DNA of 64,000 nucleotides, from NCBI GenBank assembly GCA_009869945.1, contig WIXG01000166.1, positions 62,001-126,000 on the forward strand. The letters are read 5' to 3'. The translations under genes were made by a program, and so were the position numbers. The first letter of the stretch is position 1, and the number at the start of each line of letters is the position of its first letter. Of the stretch, positions 13,565 through 24,700 are shown one piece after another. Source of the stretch: Mesaphorura yosii. Its lineage: Eukaryota; Arthropoda; Collembola; Poduromorpha; Tullbergiidae. A model generated the notes under the pieces. It was given only the letters and a program-made list of their open reading frames with translations, did no database searches and was not told where the DNA came from.

Positions 13565-14161
13565 TTATTCAGTTGGCTTTCGCCATCGCGCCTTTGTGTA
13601 GTAAAGTTATTCATAAGTGCTCAAATAGTCATCTATCAGTGCAGATTCCCTGCTCAGCCATTCTGTGTTGATGTGGATCTTCTCTTCAACCTGGAGCACG
13701 GTTCTCTCGAGTCCGGGACACGTAGAGAATTTGTCCCTGAAGTACGAATATATTTCTGCGGCCTTTGCGGTTGACACGTGGTTTTGAGTAATTGCTTGCA
13801 CGATTATTGTGTATGCAACTCCCTGTGCATGTGGAAGTGCAAAATATTATTTTGGTCCGGTTCTCGGGTTCATTGATTTTTCGAGTCTTGTGCGCATTTA
13901 CATGGCCATACCATTCCTGGAACAATTTTTGGTTTGATTTGAAAAACTGCCAGGTCAATTCTCTTCCTACTTTAGTGTTTGCAATTATGCGAATAATTTG
14001 AATGGTTTCTGCCGGCCGAACCGCGTCCGATTTTGCGAACTCAAGCACATCGTGTATCAGCTCGGGGTCTGACACTGCATCGAACAAGTGAATAATGCAT
14101 TCTTTCTCCTCCAAAGATTGTGTCTCCTTGTATATCTACATTGAAATAAAAATCCATATAA

Positions 14162-14203
14162 ATGATCATATGTTCGAATAAAAAGTTGAAGTTTAGTTTA
14201 TTT
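14162..14203 (+). repeat. Direct repeat A, copy 1
   Basis: 42-bp unit beginning ATGATCATATGTTCG and ending GTTTAGTTTATTT. It matches 14381-14422 at 41 of 42 positions by eye, with the starts 219 bp apart. It sits just beyond the 5' end of the aminopeptidase C-terminal exon. Confidence 0.85.
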
Positions 14204-14241
14204 ATCATCGGTTCGTGTGAACAAATGAATATTCCAGAATC

Positions 14242-14303
14242 GCGATTTCGAACAGTACCGGTTGAGATTTCATATTAATAATAGAAACATACAAATGTGA
14301 GTA
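14242..14303 (+). repeat. Direct repeat B, copy 1
   Basis: 62-bp unit beginning GCGATTTCGAAC and ending CAAATGTGAGTA. It matches 15336-15398 at about 57 of 63 positions, with one indel. Together with repeat A it suggests a duplicated A-B unit. Confidence 0.8.
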
Positions 14304-14380
14304 ATATTACATTAATCCCACTTCAAGTCATACAGGATGTGACGATGATGATGTGGAAATTCCAATTAGATATGAGGGAT

Positions 14381-14422
14381 ATGATCAAATGTTCGAATAA
14401 AAAGTTGAAGTTTAGTTTATTT
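14381..14422 (+). repeat. Direct repeat A, copy 2
   Basis: Second copy of the 42-bp A unit with one mismatch. In copy 1 the B unit follows 38 bp later; here the sequence diverges at once, and B follows only after about 0.9 kb containing the zinc-finger gene. Confidence 0.85.
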
Positions 14423-14777
14423 CTATTCAGCATTTCAAAAGAATACTGCTACCAGTAAAAACAGCATCAACCTCAACTGGTTTTGTTAAAATTAGTTACT
14501 TCTGCAGTACTAAAATTAATTGTATTAAAAAGTGGCTCTCCTTCCAGAACTACCTACTTTAGAAAACATACTCGCTAAGTGATAGTAAGATCTCCAACCT
14601 TGCTGTGGTATTGCTGTTCCATTAAGCACCTAAAGTCTGTTCCTTTTAGTTCGAAAGATACGACTCTTGGTCGTAGTTGCTGAAAAAGTAAGTTTATTCC
14701 ATATCAGTAAACGATCTAAAATTCAAAATAGTCATTTTATTTTATATTAATATGTCCACACAGACAATACGACCAAT

Positions 14778-15240
14778 ATGTCAAACGTTAGGACTCTGAC
14801 CTCAATTGCTCCGACGGACTCAATTGCTAATTTGGCTAGAACAATGGATAACCAGGCTGAAGCAGCTAAAGTACAGGCTTACGCATTTAAAACACAGGCT
14901 GACGCAGCTAAGACGAATGCTGAATCAGTTGCAGAGGTGCTCAAAACTAATCAACAACTTGCCAAAACTAATCAAGAACTTGTAAGAATAATTCAGCAAA
15001 TGCAACCTCCACGCAAGAGCGAGCGGCTCAATCCCGATGAAAATGAATCAGGTAAAACATTATTCATTGCAAATCCATGCACTTAATTTTCACCATTCAA
15101 TTTTCTGGAATTACGCAGAGAAACCCATGGCAAAATGTCCTCAATGCAATGAAACTTTTACTAAACGTGGTCTCAACACCCATATCACCAAAAAACACCC
15201 ACCCAGAACCCAGAATGTTGTGATGAATTCGGCCCCATAA
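14778..15240 (+). CDS. Small coiled-coil / C2H2-like zinc-finger protein
   Basis: Two coding exons, 14778-15051 and 15119-15240, join in frame through a GT-AG intron to give about 131 residues; I do not recognise the family. Residues about 20-80 form a predicted coiled coil rich in Ala, Gln, Lys and Asn (repeats such as AKVQAYAFKTQADAAKTNAE). The C terminus carries one finger: CPQC, then F, RGL, H, four residues, H. It has 11 rather than 12 residues between the second Cys and first His, and ends with a KHPP tail. A donor GTAAGT at 14688 and an acceptor CACACAG at 14763 suggest a spliced 5' untranslated exon, and AATAAA lies at 15279. The gene sits on the opposite strand inside the gap of the aminopeptidase relic. 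The RGLxxHxxxxHP pattern recalls fingers of some non-LTR retroelements, so a mobile-element origin is possible. Confidence 0.6.
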
Positions 15241-15278
15241 CTCTCACCATCGTAAAATTACAGTTCGCTATAAAAGCA

Positions 15279-15284
15279 AATAAA
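15279..15284 (+). terminator. Polyadenylation signal of the zinc-finger gene
   Basis: AATAAA 39 bases after the stop codon, within a duplicated TAAAAGCAAA pair. Confidence 0.5.
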
Positions 15285-15335
15285 AGCAAATTGGTTTCAT
15301 TGTAGCATTAATGACTCGGCAGCATAAGTCTGGTT

Positions 15336-15398
15336 GCGATTTCGAACAATAGCGATTGAGATTTCAATATTAATAATGGAATCATACAAATGTGAGTA
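15336..15398 (+). repeat. Direct repeat B, copy 2
   Basis: Second copy of the B unit. It abuts the point where aminopeptidase homology stops, so it marks one edge of the rearrangement that removed the middle of that gene. Confidence 0.8.
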
Positions 15399-16840
15399 GT
15401 AAGTGTCCCAGAGTGCGTCCTACGCAAGAACGTCCAGAAATGTTTTCATGTAGAAGAGGTTCCAAATGCCGTAGTCGGGCCAGAGATGGTCAATCGCGAG
15501 GAATTCCATGTACGTTGAAATTCCCTCTGCGAACCACAGATACGGCCACCACTCGACGCTGACCAGGTCACCGAACCACTGATGCGCCAGCTGCTTCGCG
15601 ACATGAATGGCGACTAGTTGACGTGAATTGAAAGAGTCTTCATTTTCAACTAGGAGAACATGCGATTCTCTCAGCATGATCAAACCTCAGTTCTCATTTC
15701 CACCTAAATCCGGTGAAATGCATCGGGCAAACTCAGCCAAAATCAATGGTCATTTTCATTCGCTTACCTGTGAACAAGTCGGGCAGAGCGACCAAATCTA
15801 GTTTTGACAACGGAAACGGGCAAGTGACGTATTTCTGATAAAATTTCAGCAGTCGCACGCATGTTTCCAGTGCAAATTCTCTTAAATCCTCGTTTCCAGG
15901 ATTCGTGTAGATGCGGCAAGGGACTGGCCGTGGTGGCTCCACCTCAAGCGTGTCTCCGTTGCGAACTAATTCACTTTGCTGAGATCGAGAGCCTGAATTC
16001 GTGATTGTCATTCGAGCGGCTGTGAGCAGAGGCTGTTCTTCGGCCTCTTCGCCTGGTTATAGCTCCGCGACAATCTCCAGACACTCAAAATGGCCGATGG
16101 CGAACGCCATCAAGTACGTCGACATGGACGGTGGCTTCACAAACTCAACAACGTGGTGGTCTGCTTTAGAGCGATGTGCGTACGTGACCTTGACTGGCAT
16201 ATTTGCGAGAGCCGGGACTGTTCTCGGGATAATGAGCGACATGTCGAAGGTGCATTTTATGCCAGGCTCATCCCAGCACGGGAAGCACGAACGGGCGAAG
16301 GTCGGCTCGAATTTCGTGAAAAAGAGGTGCTTTTCTTGAGTTTCGTCCACAGGCCCATTTGAAGCTTGGCGGACATTTGACGGCTCGCCAAGTTCTTCGG
16401 TCTCTGGAAGTGGGACGTACTTTGTGCAGCAAAGTCCGAACATTTTGGTGTTGATCACTCTGTTGAAATTGATGCGAATGCAGCCTTCGTTCGAGAGTAG
16501 CGGCGGGCTAAATGTGATGATTAAGAATTGCTTGTCCACGTCAATCGAGTACTCTGACGCCTTGCGTTTCTTCTCCGTGACATCTTCCTCCCACACAATT
16601 TTGGTGATGTTCAAGTCAAGGACGTTGAGGAAAATGGTTGCCGTTTCTTTCATGATTTTGAGGTTCACTGACACACACCCTTCGAACACAAAGTCTTCCA
16701 TGTTTGGTTTGATGCAAAGTGTGTAGTGAAAGGGAATCACATCTTCCGTAGACAACCGATACGCGCTCAACTGGGCCTCCGATGGAGCTGCGCTGATTTG
16801 CGTCTTGAAACCGAATCTCTCTCTCTCCGAATCCGATCCC

Positions 16841-18653
16841 TGATACGGGAGTTCACGAATATATGTGTTAAATTAGCCTCAATACGCCATCGCTATTCGT
16901 AATTTTGGGAGGTGTTCGCGTTCATCTGTAAAAAAAAAGTCTGCCAGTTCACTGGCGGTACTCAACTCAGCTGAGCGAGCTTCGCATGTGCGATTGAACA
17001 TCTCTAATAAAAATTAAGTAACAATCAATGCTGACGCTAAGCAGTCACGAATTACCATAATGATTTTTAAATTATTTAACACAACATGCATTAATTTCTA
17101 AAAGTCAAGGTTGAGTGCATGAGCAATTTGCATTAAATAAAGCATTTGTGTGTCTGCCTGCGAAGACAAAAGACGAAGACTTAAAAGGATTTGAAAGAAT
17201 ATTGCCTTAAAGAGATCCGTCTCGTTCCGGTCTGATAATGCGTCCTGTCCTGTCCTGTCATCATAATGCTAGCAGCAAGCAACAATGATAAAAACACACA
17301 ACTCAATTCCGAGTCTAACCATTTTCACACACGAGACGAGATGACTCAGCTCGCTAGTCCGAAAGAAAGTGAAAATGCCATGCCGTGCCGAGTCTATAAT
17401 TACACTTAAGACTGAAGTGATTGTGGGAATAAAACGTACAAATTGCAGCAGATCCTTTTTGGGCGTGTTGATTCTACATCTGCTGCTCTACCCGGATGGA
17501 GGTATTTTCTTTTCCAATGCCACGCGAACACACCACGCCGCCCTGCTTGGTGGCTCGAATGATTGATAGCATGAGCATCCTATTGCGTTATTATTGCCGT
17601 TGTTAATTGTATGAACGCAACTTTCACTTTTGAAAATGGTAATGCCGTGCCGTGCTCTGATGCACCAAAGCAGCAGCTCCGTGCTGTGCTGGGTTTTCCT
17701 TCGTACACGTGGTTCGTGGTTTCTATTCTCTTGTGTACACTCCATTTAAGTCGTAACAATTGCAATTGCAACAATGCACGTTACGTTACTTTACGTTGCG
17801 TTACGTGAATGCCCTCTTCAAGGATGTGACTTCGAATGTTTATGTTTATATTTTTTGCGTACTTTGTAAAATCTTGACTTCGTGTTAATTTTAATCATGC
17901 TCGCTTCTTAACTTCACTGCTTCTTAACGACTGCGTCTTTAACTCATGTGTCAGCATCCTGTGTTGTGCTGCGGTGCGGTGTGGTGGAGTGAAAGACGCG
18001 TTTTTTCCATCGTTAACTCCGTCTCTCGATGCCTACTGTTCAAAATTCCCCAAAATATACGCACAATGGGAAGCATGAATGAATCACCACGAACACTCGT
18101 ACTCGTACAGGAGTACGAGTGCGACTGCATCTTGTTTCTTGTAATGCATCCTTTTTACTGCATTTTGCGCTCATTGTTGTGCAACAAGTCACTAACTGAC
18201 GTACCAAACAACGTTCTCAACGTCGATTCTCGAACGTCAAAATCTCAGTCAGTCAATTTTTAGGATGTTTTCAGTTTCTGTCACCGCCAACACCAACGCA
18301 TATAAAAGAAACTTCAATGCGAGCCAATTGACTCATTTTAAATTTGAATACAATCAGCAGCAGCAGCAGATTTCTCTCCTGCCTGCGTTATTTGACTCTC
18401 TAAATTTGCTAAATAAATATCACAGTGTTAAAATAGAGTGACGACAGAGACCACACGCGGCAGGCACGGCACGAGAATCCTCCTCTTTTCGTGAATAGAA
18501 AATAGAAAGTTTGGAAGACACCAGCGCAGCGCTTTACTTTGACTGAACTTCAACTTGATCAGAAAGCTTCGTCTTCAGTCTCGAATTGTCGAATTGTTTG
18601 TGTCAGTTGAGTGTGACTGTGACGAGTTCGAGAGCAAAGTCAAAAATTCAGAA
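16841..18653. other. Intergenic region and 5' UTR of the protease homolog
   Basis: No coding exon supported. It contains the probable promoter at about 18300 and, downstream of it, a 5' untranslated stretch with a CAG-repeat run (18357-18369). Confidence 0.5.
18301..18337 (+). promoter_or_regulatory. TATA box and initiator for the CLIP protease homolog
   Basis: TATAAAAG starts at 18301, and a TCATTTT initiator-like word lies about 30 bases downstream, the classic spacing. The ATG follows at 18654, so the 5' untranslated region would be about 320 bases unless spliced. Confidence 0.5.
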
Positions 18654-21600
18654 ATGCGCGTCTCAAGTACGTTGCTCGGGTTTGTCGCGTTGCTGGCGAC
18701 TATTCTCGTTGAAAGTGGATCGTGCACACCGAATAATAACCACCAGACGCATTTTTCGGCATACGCGCATCAGCAACCGCCAAAATTGCAAAGGAGGCAG
18801 CAGAGAATTCGACCGTCTCCCGTGTTTCAGCGGAGACAGGACACCAGCGGTGCGTTCTTCCCATCAGACGAAGGGGACCACGACCAGACGCAGGCGCCAA
18901 GGCAAACGAGGGAGTCCACATCCTCTCTTCTGCCCACCGCACCCGTGAAGTTTCCAGGCTCCGCCGCCCAAATTAGCCCAAAGAGTGATGACACTTCAAT
19001 ATTTGGCAAAAATTTCGAGCAAGCAATCGACGCCATCGTCTCTGCATCGCGATCTGGTCGCCAGTTGGATTTGACGCCTGAGGAAGACGCAGAACTCACA
19101 AAGGTGCTTGCAGATCCTGTCATTAAACAGCAACTTGAAGCTGGGAACGAGGCAGAAGCCCGTGGGCTGATCAGAGAGAAACTCTGTGACCTGGGTCTCA
19201 TGACTTGTGGACCCAAGAAATTCAAACCGCCACAGTTCAAGCCAGGTCACCCACACATTAGCAACAAATATGGACACTATAGTGGTCCACCAAGCCCACC
19301 TCAGTTCAGTCCGCACGCGAGCAGCTCAAGCCCGTACGGGCATTATGGCTACGGGCAAGGGATTGGGTCTATCAGTGGCCACACCATCGGCAGCCCTCCA
19401 ATCAGCGCGCAGGACGTTTCATATGTTCAACCAGTCGCTTTGAAAACAGTTGGAGGTAAACTTATCAAAATGTGTTCAATGTTAATGAAATTAATCTTAA
19501 TGTAATTAATTAATTTTTTTCTTTCAGCGCCAATTCCAGCCATACCTCTGGAGCAGCCGAACAAATTCAGTGCTTCTAGTCATGTCATTTCTCACCCACC
19601 TGCTCCCGGACCTTCCTACGGACCCGGTTACGCGAAGCAGAATTTGTACGAAGACAATTACTCTGGCCAGGTCCAGCCATCTTCGTACGGCCCGCCGCCA
19701 GGCAGTTACCCATCACCACCGAAAACCTCAGTCCAATATTCTACATACAGTCAGCCAATCATCCAGCAGAAGCAGCGGCCACAACCTTCGCCAAGTAACG
19801 CTGTTCCAACAACTAAGATAGAGCACGTCCACCACCACATTCACCACCAGGCGAATGGCGGCGGCAGCAGCATTGCCAAAGAAAATTACGGTGAATACGG
19901 AACCATCGGACAAATTGGGCTGGGCGAGTATGGTGCAGCGCAAAAAGTCATTCCCACAATCGTTGCTCCTCCAACACTCAACAAAAAGAGCTCACACTTT
20001 GACGTTCAGGCTGCGCAGTCTCTGTCGCCAAATTATTTGGGACCGCCAAACCACGCTAGAAACTGCATCTGTGTGCCGGTGGACCAGTGCTCAACGTATC
20101 CCATCACCGGAAATGGTCTAAACAGCATCGACCCTTACCAGCAACACTTGAGCGGGCCATCCGAGATGGAGTACCTCGAAACGCAGGGACGCGAAGTTAT
20201 TCAGGGAACAGGAATTCCAAATAATGGTTTTGTCGGGTACGGAATTGACCCGAGGAACAAAGGCGGTAGGAATCTAGAAATTGAATCAAATGACACGGCG
20301 ACCTCGAATGAGATCTCAACAACCGACAACGAATTTGGTGGCGATGACGAAATTCAGACGACGACTGTGCTGCCAGACTTAGAAATTGAAGGTGCAGACA
20401 AGTCAGGAGAGGAAGATGACGAAAAAGATGACGCCGAAGCCTCCAAGGTGTCACCCGCCTTGCTCAGACGCAGAAGAGAAGCTGACAACGAGGAAGAAGG
20501 GGAGACTACCACCGAAAAGCCCCACACACAGGGCGACGGTCAAGCTCAACCCCGACGACTTGACAACAATTCGTGTCGCATTCGTTCAATTGGCTACGTG
20601 TGCTGTGACCCATCGAAAGTAAAGAACCAGCGACAGCTCGGAATTGGAGGCGCCCTCTCATCAAACTACGAACCACCAAGCCAGCCAATTTACACACCAA
20701 TTCAGAGCCCATTTGGCGGCGGCAACGTTGACGGAAGAGACTTGAATGCGGCTTACTCAAACAGCGGGGCCAACGTTGGGCAGTGTGGCCGCCGGAACTC
20801 GAATGGAATCAACGGACGCGTCATCACAGCAGGAGCAGCAAACACGCTCACCGACGGCGAGACTGATTTTGGAGAGTACCCGTGGCAAGTGGCAATCCTC
20901 AACAGGGAAGGCACGTTCGTCTGTGGCGGTTCACTGATCAGCCCCAACTACGTTGCAACTGCTGCACACTGCCTGAAGTCAGTCACCAACCCGTCCGACC
21001 TCCGAGTTCGACTGGGAGAGTGGGACGTCAACAGTCAGAGCGAATTTTACCCACACTTTGAACGAGCAGTTGTGAAGATCACCGTGCACCCAGAATTTTA
21101 TGCTGGGAATCTGCTGAATGATATCGCCCTCCTCAGATTTGACGGGTTTGTCGACTTCCGACAAGCGCCGCACGTTTCGCCAGTTTGTATTCCAACTAGC
21201 GAGATGGATTTTGGAGGAAAGCGGTGCTTCGTGACGGGCTGGGGGAAAGGTAAGTTCATTCACTTCACCCGATACCCTTGACCTTCTAATTTATAATTGG
21301 GCTTCGTAGATGCATTTGGCAAAGGCGGCAAATACCAAAATGTCCTGAAAGAAGTTGACTTGCCAGTGCTCTCCAGTTTTGACTGCGAGCAGAAGCTGAA
21401 GAGAACAAGACTCGGGCCCGACTTCACCCTGAACAGTGGCTTCATGTGTGCAGGCGGAGAGCCCGGGAAGGACGCATGCAAAGGTGACGGCGGTGGTCCG
21501 CTTGTATGTCAGACTCAAAACGGAGCCTGGCAGCTGGCTGGCATCGTGAGTTGGGTAAGCCACAATCACAGTCACGCATACGGAATATACGCGCTGTTAG

Positions 21601-21731
21601 CAATGACTTAATTTCTGACTGACTTCTTTATTCAGGGTGTTGGTTGCGGCGAAGCAAATGTTCCTGGAGTATACGTGAAAGTGTCTCACTACCAAAATTG
21701 GATCCAGCATGTCGTGTCCACGGGTCTTTAA
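18654..21731 (+). CDS. CLIP-domain serine protease homolog, non-catalytic
   Basis: Secreted serine protease homolog of the insect CLIPA/scarface/CG5390 type; such proteins act as cofactors in extracellular protease cascades (melanisation, morphogenesis). Four exons, 18654-19455, 19528-21249, 21310-21554 and 21636-21731, give 954 residues. A signal peptide (LLGFVALLATILVESGSC) leads a long Gln/Pro/Ser-rich region with a helical segment (LTPEEDAELTKVLADP) near residues 140-190. A clip-like Cys module lies between NCICVPVDQC (about 445) and YVCCDP (about 625), and the S1-like domain starts at RVITAG (about 697). His (TAAHC) and Asp (NDIALL) are kept, but GDSGGP reads GDGGGP, so the nucleophile is Gly and no proteolysis is expected. 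An RRRRE-like basic site follows an acidic stretch before the clip Cys. AATAAA is at 22017. Confidence 0.92.
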
Positions 21732-24700
21732 GTCAAGTCACTATCACAAGACAAGTCAAGCCGAAGTATTAACTTATTCAAGATTCAAGAAGCTGACATG
21801 CGACACGGGGCAAAACGAGATTTGTCGCGTTGCACATTCTTTTGATCTCCCTGACACACTTAACGTACGCGACACACACGTAACGAATTATTTTTCATAC
21901 CAGCAGCGCAGCATAATTAATTAATTGTTTAACTAAGGTAAGAGTTCACATTGCACAACGTGTGAGTTGGTGTTTGTTTTGTTAATAATTTTATACAAAA
22001 ATGATGCAGAAAAAGCAATAAAAATGTATTGATACTCAATCTTTTGCATTTGGGAGGCAGAATGTCAAATGGATTCACGCTAATCATTCAAGATAGCCAT
22101 AAATGATCAGAGATCTCCATTTCGCTGAATTAAAATTAATTACCGCATTAAGGCACCAACTCGCATTTCAAGTTTTTCGATTTTCGAATTCGAATTCTGC
22201 ACTGGTCTCGTAATCCAACTGACTATTGTGTAATGCCAATGTGTGGACCACAAAACACGCCACTGCATCGCCATCGCCATATTTATACAGTAATTGCTTC
22301 TTATTTATAACAAAAGCAATCACGAACTGTGCACGACGACAATGCGAAGTCTCGAATCCGAAATCTGGTTCTTGCCTTGCCCTGTCTTCATTTTCTTTCA
22401 AATTAGTAATCCATTTAAGAACAAAATAATAGATTATGCTTATTAGCGCCGAGCTCAGCTCCAACACACAAAAGGTTTCAAAAGAACAACAGCCCAGGCA
22501 GGCCGAGATTAAGGAGATTCAAGTTTCTTTCGCGTTTCACGTCATGTCTTTATATGGCCATGGCGCAGTTCAGCTTAGCTCGGCGTTTGAGGAAGAGGAG
22601 AAAACATTCAAACACAATAAATAATTGATGATTCAAGTCATCTCGACCGTCAGCCAGTGAATGCGAAATTGCAATACACGTTGGTACGCCTTGTACTGGT
22701 GCGTGTAAGACGAAAGAAGGGTAGTTCCTTCACATCGAATCGGCTCGCATCACATCCCGACTTGGTCTCGGACTTGGACTTGAGTCATGTTCAGATAAAA
22801 TTATACTGACAGCTGAGCAGTTTACTGCCTTTTTAATACTCCAAGCCACAAACCTTTGGCTTTAGCTCTTTAGCCTTTCGCTCGTCTGCTTACGAGCGTT
22901 TAGTGCTTTGGTGCTAATTTTCCATTTTAGTCGTACTGGAATTGTGTTTAAATCGCACCAGCCGTAAAAGTCGTAGCCGCAGCGCAGGAGCACCGCGCCT
23001 TGCAATTGACGACGCTGGCAATGAATCATCGCTACGCCTCTGCTGGCTTGGCTTGGCTTGGTTTCTTGGTCGTGAATCGTGAACTGTGACTGCGACTGTG
23101 GCTTGACTCACGGCTTCGACTCAACTGCCGAGGGAATGCAGGCAGGCGGGTCTCGTGTATCGCGTATCATTTGTAAAATCAACGTTGAATTGATCGTTTC
23201 TCACACACACTGAGGTCACGTTCAGTTTCAAAGGTTCAACACGACGCCGCATTGAAATATCGTGTCGCCCTGTGCGTATTAATAGATTTGAGTTGATCAG
23301 TTACAAAGTAAACAACCCTTTTGTCTTAGTGTTAGTGTTCTTTGCTGTCTCTGTGCTTCAACCAACTTCAACTTCGTTGAAGTGAGTGGTGCTTGGCTTG
23401 GATTGTTGACCAAATTCTCTTTGATAAGTCATTTATAATAGCAATACCTCTTCAGGGCAGATGAGTTCGCCGTAAGTGCCGATGTTAATATTCATATTCA
23501 TACTGAGCACACAATCGCATTTGCAGCGCAGCAGTCGCAGTCTTGAAATTCGAGAGCCTCCTTCGATTGTTACGTGTAATGCTCCGACTCGACTCGAGTA
23601 TCAATCCAGTGCAGCGCAAAGGCGAAAGTCATGAAATATGATAATTGTAAAGAAGTAAAGTGAAGTGGAGTTGACGACAAACACAACAATTCAATCAAAA
23701 GAAGAACAACAATCCTTAATAAGGATTTATGATTTCACGAGTGCGACGTGTTGCGTGAGTCCACATCTCCCTTTTTATTTTTTATTGCGAGAATCTAGCA
23801 AATTCCGTTCCTCGTGTAAAATCAGCGACAACGACAACGAGCCAGAACCACGAACATTAGTCAAGTCACTGGATTATATTGCATGTTGTATAATTAAAAT
23901 ATCGAGAAGTGTCACGTTATTTATTTTGGCAACGAACAAACATCAATTTAATTTATGCATAAAAACGTCTCGTCTCGTCGCAGCTACACAGCGGTGCGTA
24001 ATATTTTACATTCTTGAAGATTGATTCACACCACCCGCAACACATAAAACATCCCAACAGTGTAAACGCAACAGCCAAGAGCAAGACCAAAAGACTCCAA
24101 CTCCAATTACTCGTGTAATGATGTAACAGGGATTACGCCGCAGGATTTGCGCACATTATCCGCGACGTCGAGTTGGATGAAGTCAGATAGCTGAATGAGT
24201 AGAACAAGAACAAGAAGATCACTCGCTTCGCCTGTCGAGTCGCAATTAGGATTCCAGAATGTGAGCAGTGAAGAGTGAGTTCAGTGAGGCAGATTTGTAA
24301 TTTGCATCCTGTGACAAGTGAGATCTCAATTTATTTGGGCCTGGACCCACGTTAAAAATTGTGCGTTACAAGAGGACAAATTGGAGCAGAGCAATGAGCA
24401 ATGTTGGGCTTGGCAGTTGGCAGCGGCGCAGCGTTCATTCCGATTAATTTACATATTAATTTGATAACGTCAAGCTCTTGACGTCGGAAAGTCAAAGTCA
24501 ACGAGCATCGATCTCGCCTCAGGTTGGAAGTTCACCCATGTTACTTTTTAGCGACTCATCGCGTGAGACGCGAATTTGTGCACAATTACTAACTCGCTCT
24601 GCGAATTTGCCTGCCTCGTGTTTCACATTCGTGCTTTCGCATACGCATTTCGATAAGCAGTGGCAGTCGGCTCCAATAACCCACTTTAATAATAGATTTA

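Larger units (their letters stand above)
13607..16840 (-). pseudogene. Broken M1 aminopeptidase (puromycin-sensitive type)
   Basis: Relic of an M1 zinc aminopeptidase most like puromycin-sensitive aminopeptidase. The N half runs from about 16840 down to 15409 and keeps family segments (FPCWDEPGIKCTFD, MSTYLMAFAIGHFE, RQLVAIHV, QWFGDLVSVEWW). The last part (14134-13607, with an intron at about 13918-13838) keeps the C-terminal helices up to DDYLSTYE. Lesions seen directly: no in-frame ATG at the 5' end; TAA at 16057-16059; TGA at 15687-15689 in place of Trp in the GxMENW substrate motif, which itself reads GGNEN; TAG at 15420-15422; and HExxH changed to KQLAH, losing one zinc ligand and the catalytic Glu. 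Roughly 300-350 residues of the C-terminal domain are missing between the halves. The sequence is otherwise still family-like, so the loss may be fairly recent. A zinc-finger gene lies in the gap. Confidence 0.88.

Noticed and set aside
14423-15335. A DNA transposon with terminal inverted repeats
   Set aside because: No inverted repeats or target-site duplications were seen at the edges; only direct repeats flank the segment.
15687-15689. TGA in the aminopeptidase as a selenocysteine codon
   Set aside because: The site is a conserved Trp, two other stop types are present, and the zinc motif is lost, so decay explains it better.
16090-16726. Plus-strand open frames of 90-112 codons over the aminopeptidase
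   Set aside because: They are shadows of the minus-strand M1 peptidase frame.
23665-24024. 119-codon plus-strand frame in the 4-kb gap
   Set aside because: No domain, starts at a non-ATG codon and lies in AT-rich non-coding sequence.
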